DNA of 64,000 nucleotides from positions 186,001-250,000 of the forward strand of contig QAZA01000017.1 in NCBI GenBank assembly GCA_003054695.1, read 5' to 3'. Positions within the stretch are counted from its first letter, which is position 1; each line of letters opens with the position of its first letter. Shown piece by piece: positions 59,606-64,000 of the stretch. Source of the DNA: Verrucomicrobia bacterium LW23 (GTDB lineage: Bacteria; Verrucomicrobiota; Verrucomicrobiia; Methylacidiphilales; UBA1321). The notes under the pieces were generated by a model. It worked only from the letters and a program-made list of their open reading frames with translations. It did no database searches and was not told where the DNA came from. The position numbers and the translations under genes are program-made.

Positions 59606-60688
59606 TCAGTTTCGCGGAATCCAGAATCGGATAGTGGTGCCGCGACCTTCTGCACTCTGCAAGGTAAGTTCGCCGTTGTGCAGAATGACGTATCTGTGGC
59701 AGATGGGCAGGCCATAACCTGAGCCAGAACTGGATCCGGCGCCCCGTTTGGAAGAGCTGCCGGGGATGAATTCGCGGAGCCGGGATAGCTCCAAAGGGGA
59801 CAGTCCGCCGCCTTCGTCTGCCACCTCTACCGAGAGACGATCGCCCTGGATTTCGGAAGTGACGGTGACAGATCCCGCTCGGGATTCCGTTGGTGAAATC
59901 GCGTGGGCTTCCAGGCCGTTTTTGATGAGGTTTGTCAGCACCATGGTCATGTGGAAATGGGACACGAATGCTGTGGCTTCTGAGTGCAGTCGAGATTCAA
60001 ACCGGATATTTGCGACAGAGTTTCCCGCCCCTTCGATTTGGGAAACGGCACTGCTATACGCCTCTGTCACCATATCCGCCAGGTTTTCTGAGGTACGGTT
60101 GATCACCGGAGGCTCAGCGTAATGAATCATCATGGTCATGAGATTCATCAGGTAGCTACGCCCACGTTGGTAACGCTGGGCGTTTTTCTTTTGGGCAGCG
60201 GTGGTGGAGCGGAAATCGTCGTCGTTAAAGTTGAACTGCGTCAGGATGTTTTTGATGTCGTGGGCGGCCCGGCTCATGTGGCGCTCCACAACCAGGCCGG
60301 CAAATTGCGCGGCGGCCGATGCGGCGGCCTGTCCGTGCTGGGCGGCAAACCGGTTGAACGCCAGCTGAATTTTGCCGGGGGTGGCCGCCTCCAGACCGCT
60401 GACGGGAGCGCGTCGGTCGGCCGACTTTGTCGCCGTCTTTGCTACATAAAAGTTGTGGTCGTTGGCCAGGGTTATGCTCAAAACTCGGAACAACGAGTCA
60501 GGAAATGTCGGCAATGCCTCGGCAATCACCAGGCGGACTTCCCATTTGGGATCCGCCGCCATGGTTGCCACCTTCTCAGCAAGCCCGGCATCGTCGGGCT
60601 GTGAAGCAAGCGCGGCACAGGCCGCCCTGGCCAGACTCACACGTTCCATCCAGGTGCCGGGTGGCGGCGATGATGAGTATGGGTTCAT
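59606..60688 (-). CDS. Soluble HEAT-repeat histidine kinase
   Basis: 360 residues from ATG 60688 (MNPYSSSPPP), which overlaps the ATPase stop by 4 bp (ATGA); the longer frame is rejected. Residues about 14-90 form HEAT-like repeats (VATMAADPKWEVRLVIAEAL). The phospho-acceptor is probably His143 in MSRAAHDIKNIL. The HATPase domain has the N box TNLIKNGLEA, the G1 box VADEGGGLS (DEGGG rather than DNGxG), and the G2 box GSGYGLPICHRYV. There is no membrane helix, so it is cytosolic and may read a signal from the coupled ATPase through the HEAT repeats. It likely phosphorylates the downstream regulator. Confidence 0.86.
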   Translation of the reverse strand: MNPYSSSPPPGTWMERVSLARAACAALASQPDDAGLAEKVATMAADPKWEVRLVIAEALPTFPDSLFRVLSITLANDHNFYVAKTATKSADRRAPVSGLEAATPGKIQLAFNRFAAQHGQAAASAAAQFAGLVVERHMSRAAHDIKNILTQFNFNDDDFRSTTAAQKKNAQRYQRGRSYLMNLMTMMIHYAEPPVINRTSENLADMVTEAYSSAVSQIEGAGNSVANIRFESRLHSEATAFVSHFHMTMVLTNLIKNGLEAHAISPTESRAGSVTVTSEIQGDRLSVEVADEGGGLSPLELSRLREFIPGSSSKRGAGSSSGSGYGLPICHRYVILHNGELTLQSAEGRGTTIRFWIPRN

Positions 60689-62583
60689 ATGGCCGCACCG
60701 TTGTAGCGTTCCGAGCGAAGGCGGAAGGCTTCCTTTCCACCCTCGAGTAAGTTGACGATCGAAGCCCGGCACTGGTCAACGCTGCCGGTCTCCTCGAGTT
60801 GCCCGTTCCATCCGTCGGATTTTAACACAATCACGTTCTCAGCATCGCCCAGCACGGGAATGTTGGGGTTGTGGGTGATGAAGATAAGCTGGCGGCTCGA
60901 TTTCACTTTACGAACCGCCTCCACAACGCACTCGTAGACGTACCGGTTGTCGAGGTTATCTTCCGGCTGATCGATGATAAGCGGGTTGGCGCTGTCGAAG
61001 AGCAGGATGGGAAGGATGGCCGTGCACTTTTGCCCCGTGGAAAGGCCTACGCTGTTCTTGTATACACCGTGGTCGCTCAGATCGATGCGTGGAACGTCCT
61101 CCATCTCCACTACTTCCAACTCCATGATGATGGCCTGGTTTCGCAGAAGCTCCATGACCTTTTCCGCCTGGTCGGAGCTGATCCCCCCGCGGCGAGCCAA
61201 CTCCTCCGTGTCTCCCTTTTTGATCATGTCCGCCAGCATGAGCGGGTTCACCGACGAACTGAGTTTGCGAGCCACAACCCCGTGTTGCAAGTTACCAGCT
61301 TTGAGACGGAGCTCCAGGAGCTGGCGGAACGCTTCCCCGTCAGCATCCTGCTGGATGCTGATTTTGATGGTCGGTTCGAGCTTGCTGTTGAGCATAGTCG
61401 CAATCTCGAATCGGATGGCGAAGAGAGCGTCACGCTGTTCCGACAAGACCGAAAGCAGGCGGTTGCGGATGTTTTGCAGACTTGTCATGGAAACCGTGAT
61501 TTCTTCGACTCGCTTCTCTTTGAACAGCAGCGCGTTATGCTGCCGCTCCAATTTGACGCGTTCTGCAGATACCGCCTGGTCCTGCTTCTGCTTTTCGAGA
61601 AACTCGTGGTACTGCCTGTCCTGGAGCCCGTGCGCTTGCGTCAGCTCCGTCCGGAGGCGGCCACTAATGAGAGAGCGCGCTTTTTCAATTTCATCAGCTG
61701 CAGCATTGATATTGCGTTCAGCATTGACAACCGCTTCCTGCACAATAGCAGCTGTGTTGCTTATCATCTCTCCATTTGCCCCGGCAGTCATGTCGGCACC
61801 AAAGAAGCTGAGTGCGTTCCCCTCGTATTGGTTCGTTAACGCCAGGAGTTGTTGCCGGAAATGGGAGAGCTGCTGCAGGGCGTGATCGTACGCCTGTAGC
61901 TCGCGGTCGCGCAACGCCTTTGCGGCGTGCAGACGATTCATTTCTTCAGTATTTTGGCCGCTGATCTTGGCTACGGATTTGAGCTTTTGTTTAATCGGTT
62001 CCAGTTGCGTAAGCTCGCTCTTAAGCTCTTGCTTTTCTTTGCCTAAAGGAACGATTTGTTCCGCATTGGCAACTAGTGCGCTCTTTGTCTTATCAATCTG
62101 CGACTGGATATTGCGTAACTCCGACTCTCTAAACTTATCGAGCAATTCCAGTTGATAACGTGGAGTCTCCGCTATGGTTTCAATCTGGTTCTGACTATAG
62201 ATATCAACCTGGAAGATGTGAGAAAGGGATTCCGGGGCCAGAGTGGTGTTGTCCTCGCTGATCATCAACGGCGCCTCGTCAACCGCGCGGCTCACCGTGT
62301 ACTTCATCCCTTCGCGAGTTTCGATGCCGAGCTCCACGCGGCCACCGTTAAGCGAGGTCTTGATAACGGTTTGCACGCGTTTGCGCAGCGGGTCTTTGAC
62401 GTCGTCGCGGCCGGGCATGGCGGCCAGCGCATAACGGATCAGCTCCAGCGAGCTGCTCTTGCCGCTGCCGCGAGGCCCAATCAGGCAGTTGAGGCCGTCC
62501 TTAAACGGGATGCTGATGCCGGCCAGAAAGCCGGCCGAGACACGCAGGTTGGTAATTTTGTGGAACGCGGGTTTTGTGTGCAT
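60685..62583 (-). CDS. SMC/TrlF-like coiled-coil AAA ATPase
   Basis: 632 residues. N-terminal Walker A CLIGPRGSGKSSSLE (33-47), a coiled coil over about 160-400, then the ABC signature SVGLSTGQKCTAILPI, Walker B PLIIDQPEDNLDN and H-loop IFITHNPNIPVLGDAE. The C-terminal block is close to that of TrlF-family ATPases but no PHP nuclease domain is attached. Such proteins sense DNA ends, replication forks or foreign DNA through ATP-driven clamp movements. The 4-bp overlap with the HEAT kinase gene suggests that the ATPase is the sensor of the two-component pair. It is the first gene of the operon. Confidence 0.85.
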   Translation of the reverse strand: MHTKPAFHKITNLRVSAGFLAGISIPFKDGLNCLIGPRGSGKSSSLELIRYALAAMPGRDDVKDPLRKRVQTVIKTSLNGGRVELGIETREGMKYTVSRAVDEAPLMISEDNTTLAPESLSHIFQVDIYSQNQIETIAETPRYQLELLDKFRESELRNIQSQIDKTKSALVANAEQIVPLGKEKQELKSELTQLEPIKQKLKSVAKISGQNTEEMNRLHAAKALRDRELQAYDHALQQLSHFRQQLLALTNQYEGNALSFFGADMTAGANGEMISNTAAIVQEAVVNAERNINAAADEIEKARSLISGRLRTELTQAHGLQDRQYHEFLEKQKQDQAVSAERVKLERQHNALLFKEKRVEEITVSMTSLQNIRNRLLSVLSEQRDALFAIRFEIATMLNSKLEPTIKISIQQDADGEAFRQLLELRLKAGNLQHGVVARKLSSSVNPLMLADMIKKGDTEELARRGGISSDQAEKVMELLRNQAIIMELEVVEMEDVPRIDLSDHGVYKNSVGLSTGQKCTAILPILLFDSANPLIIDQPEDNLDNRYVYECVVEAVRKVKSSRQLIFITHNPNIPVLGDAENVIVLKSDGWNGQLEETGSVDQCRASIVNLLEGGKEAFRLRSERYNGAAI

Positions 62584-62637
62584 CGTGGTTCCACTCTATT
62601 CCATCGAAATGCGGTTGTCTCGCACATATCCGTCTAA

Positions 62638-62725
62638 CCCTACATAGGTTGACATAGCCTATGTTCAGGCTATGCCCACCCTATGCAGGCTATGGTAGTC
62701 CCCTACGTAGGTTTACATAGGGCAT
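62638..62725. repeat. Iteron-like repeat cluster
   Basis: CCCTACATAGGTTGACATAG at 62638-62657 recurs as CCCTACGTAGGTTTACATAG at 62701-62720 (18 of 20 identical), start to start 63 bp apart. Between them, CAGGCTATG occurs at 62666 and 62686 (20 bp apart), and CTATG/CATAG units are scattered throughout. Spacings close to whole helical turns suggest a cooperative protein-binding array. It lies between two divergent genes, the ATPase and the excisionase-like gene. Confidence 0.7.
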
Positions 62726-62771
62726 CCCTACCTCTAACGACAACGGGCGAATGAAATGGCATGATGCGTTC

Positions 62772-63023
62772 ATGCATAAGAAAACATACGCACCTCTATG
62801 TGACAACGCGTCCGCAGATTCCGGTCTGGAACCGCGCCTCCTGGACTCCAAGGCGCTGGCCCGCTTCCTGGGCTGCTCCGAACGCAACGTCTTCAACCTG
62901 CGCACCCAGGGCATGCCGCACCTCCTGATCGGCGATCTGGTCCGCTTCGATCTCGCGGAAGTCCGGCACTGGCTCGCCTTCGCGAGGGTCGGGCAATGGC
63001 GGCCGCTACAGGCGAGCTGCTGA
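62772..63023 (+). CDS. Excisionase/AlpA-type helix-turn-helix protein
   Basis: 83 residues from ATG 62772 (MHKKTYAPL); ATG 62751 would add seven. The winged HTH reads LLDSKALARFLGCSERNVFN, then GMPHLLIGDLVRFDLAEV, the pattern of HTH_17/excisionase-like proteins. Such proteins bind DNA near attachment sites or origins and direct excision or copy control. It sits directly downstream of the iteron-like repeats and upstream of a possible replication-associated gene. Confidence 0.78.
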   Translation: MHKKTYAPLCDNASADSGLEPRLLDSKALARFLGCSERNVFNLRTQGMPHLLIGDLVRFDLAEVRHWLAFARVGQWRPLQASC

Positions 63024-63111
63024 GCCAGCACACGACCCAACATCCATAACATTTCAACTCGAATCGTCGCTCCAACCCAATCCCAAACACCACCCCAACC
63101 AACGTACCCCT

Positions 63112-63825
63112 ATGAAACTCACCAAGAAAAACGCCAGCTCCTTCACCCCGCACCCTGAATACACCGGCCCCGCCGTGTGTGTGGATGTCACCCCGCTCAA
63201 GAAAATCACCACCAAGTACGGTGAGCGGGAGATTTTCCGCATCGTCTTCGAAACCACCGCCCTGCGAGCCGACGGCTCGCCCTTCCTCGTCTGGAGCTCC
63301 GGTTTCACGCCGAGCCTGCATGAAAAGGCATCCTTCCGTAAGTTCCTCCGCGGCTGGATGGGGCGGGATCTGTCGTCCTCCGAGCAGGAGGAGTTCGACA
63401 CCGATTCGCTCCTGGGCAAGACGGCGCAGCTCGTCATCGTGCATGCGGACCAGGACGGCAGTCTGTTCGCCAACATCGCCGCGTGCACTCCGCTGCGTAC
63501 CGGGTCGATCCAGCCGTCGGGCCGTTATGTGCGGGTCAAGGATCGCCAAGATAAGGATTCGCAATTCAACCGCGCTGAGCAACCGGGAGGTGGCGGTTCC
63601 GGTTCGGAGGAGAACGGCGGCGGCACGGACTGGAAGACGGTGAAGGTGCACGTGGGGCGCCATTCCGGTATCGAGTTGCGCGACCTGGAGAAGTCGGCGG
63701 TGGAGAGCCTGATCGAGCGCTGGTTGCCGGAGGCGAAGGCCAAAGCGAAGACGACGGCGGATGACCGGCGCCTGATGGCGGCCCTGGAGGCGGCACAGGA
63801 GGAGTTTGACTCCATCCCGTATTAG
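63112..63825 (+). CDS. Hypothetical protein, possibly phage/plasmid replication-associated
   Basis: 237 residues. The N-terminal 135 residues are beta-rich (VCVDVTPLKKITTKYGEREI, LVWSSGFTPSLHEKASFRKF, LLGKTAQLVIVHADQDGS), reminiscent of phage proteins with an OB-like fold and a DUF669-like gene context. A Gly/Ser/Asp linker (about 157-172) leads to an acidic, helical tail (RDLEKSAVESLIERWLPEAK) ending in FDSIPY. The low-complexity linker and acidic tip are typical of ssDNA-binding proteins, but no diagnostic motif is visible. The downstream helicase-like start supports a replication module. Confidence 0.6.
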   Translation: MKLTKKNASSFTPHPEYTGPAVCVDVTPLKKITTKYGEREIFRIVFETTALRADGSPFLVWSSGFTPSLHEKASFRKFLRGWMGRDLSSSEQEEFDTDSLLGKTAQLVIVHADQDGSLFANIAACTPLRTGSIQPSGRYVRVKDRQDKDSQFNRAEQPGGGGSGSEENGGGTDWKTVKVHVGRHSGIELRDLEKSAVESLIERWLPEAKAKAKTTADDRRLMAALEAAQEEFDSIPY

Positions 63826-63920
63826 CCGCTGCCGACGGCCTAACTCGTTCTCCGCGAGGTGATTGGCGGCGATCGCCTCGCGGAGGTCATCTCTCCGAAT
63901 TTTCTCCCCCCTTTTCCCCT

Positions 63921-64000
63921 ATGAGTGACTTTACTCCCAGCAAAGAAGCGATTGCTTTCTTTGAAGCTTTTAAGGACGGAAGCAATGTCTTCCTGACCGG
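63921..64000 (+). CDS. Start of a probable Pif1/RecD-like helicase or AAA ATPase (cut by window edge)
   Basis: From ATG 63921 the visible residues are MSDFTPSKEAIAFFEAF, then KDGSNVFLTG. The sequence x-x-x-N-V-F-L-T-G directly before a Walker A loop is typical of Pif1-like and related P-loop helicases. Only 26 codons are in the window, so this is a weak call. Confidence 0.45.
   Translation, partial: MSDFTPSKEAIAFFEAFKDGSNVFLT

Noticed and set aside
58532-62583. Detocs-type defence system
   Set aside because: Detocs uses a regulator with a nucleosidase-type effector. Here the regulator ends in a winged helix and the third gene is a coiled-coil ATPase, so the composition does not fit.

Overview
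The window looks like a chromosome segment of a Verrucomicrobiota bacterium, most likely of the Opitutae/Opitutaceae type. The main marker is a complete Verru_Chthon cassette (prepilin-like proteins B, C, A and D in order, 8584-14892). Supporting signs are the high-GC coding style, a wealth of glycan-degradation genes (GH74-like, GH28-like, GH16), a one-component regulator carrying a verrucomicrobial carbohydrate-binding-like domain, and palindromic CCCAGGGC/GCCCTGGG-type intergenic elements. The genus is inference.

Layout, left part (1-38013, core-like): a CheA-like sensor with an HPt segment, cut by the window edge, and a pseudo-receiver/DUF4388 protein (1-2640). Next is a secreted GH74-like beta-propeller divergent from a GntR/LacI-type regulator, with an 18-bp palindromic candidate operator on each side of the regulator gene. 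The Verru_Chthon cassette and a GH28-like protein follow. Then come an AEC transporter with a small overlapping gene, tRNA-Val(UAC), a lower-GC membrane glycosyltransferase pair, and glycogen phosphorylase. A cobalamin block follows: metH, btuB under a cobalamin riboswitch, btuC and btuF, with no btuD ATPase in the window. A LacI-type regulator convergent with a GH16 protein and a SAM methyltransferase complete this part.

Middle (38040-40534): a scrap yard of insertion sequences. It holds an internally deleted IS5-family element and an IS481-like transposase interrupted by an apparently intact ISAzo13-type element, and it ends at tRNA-Asn(GUU).

Right part (40535-64000, accessory island): a 12-kb run of six minus-strand genes, Res (frameshifted), NYN nuclease, Mod, OLD-type ATPase/TOPRIM nuclease, a RelE-like/UvrD fusion helicase, and an unknown protein. 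This reads as a Type III-like restriction-modification system joined to a Gabija-like (class 2 OLD plus UvrD) module. A KAP NTPase is divergent from it. Further right are a large serine recombinase in a tightly overlapping cassette (small protein, DUF2924, recombinase, HTH), a second compact operon (SMC/TrlF-like ATPase, HEAT-repeat histidine kinase, response regulator), an iteron-like repeat cluster, an excisionase-like HTH, a possible phage/plasmid replication-associated protein, and the first codons of a probable P-loop helicase. Base composition changes sharply within this island, including inside mod, which points to assembly by horizontal transfer.

The two most interesting systems are the RM plus Gabija-like composite operon with its unassigned sixth gene and RelE-UvrD fusion, and the ATPase / HEAT-kinase / regulator operon.
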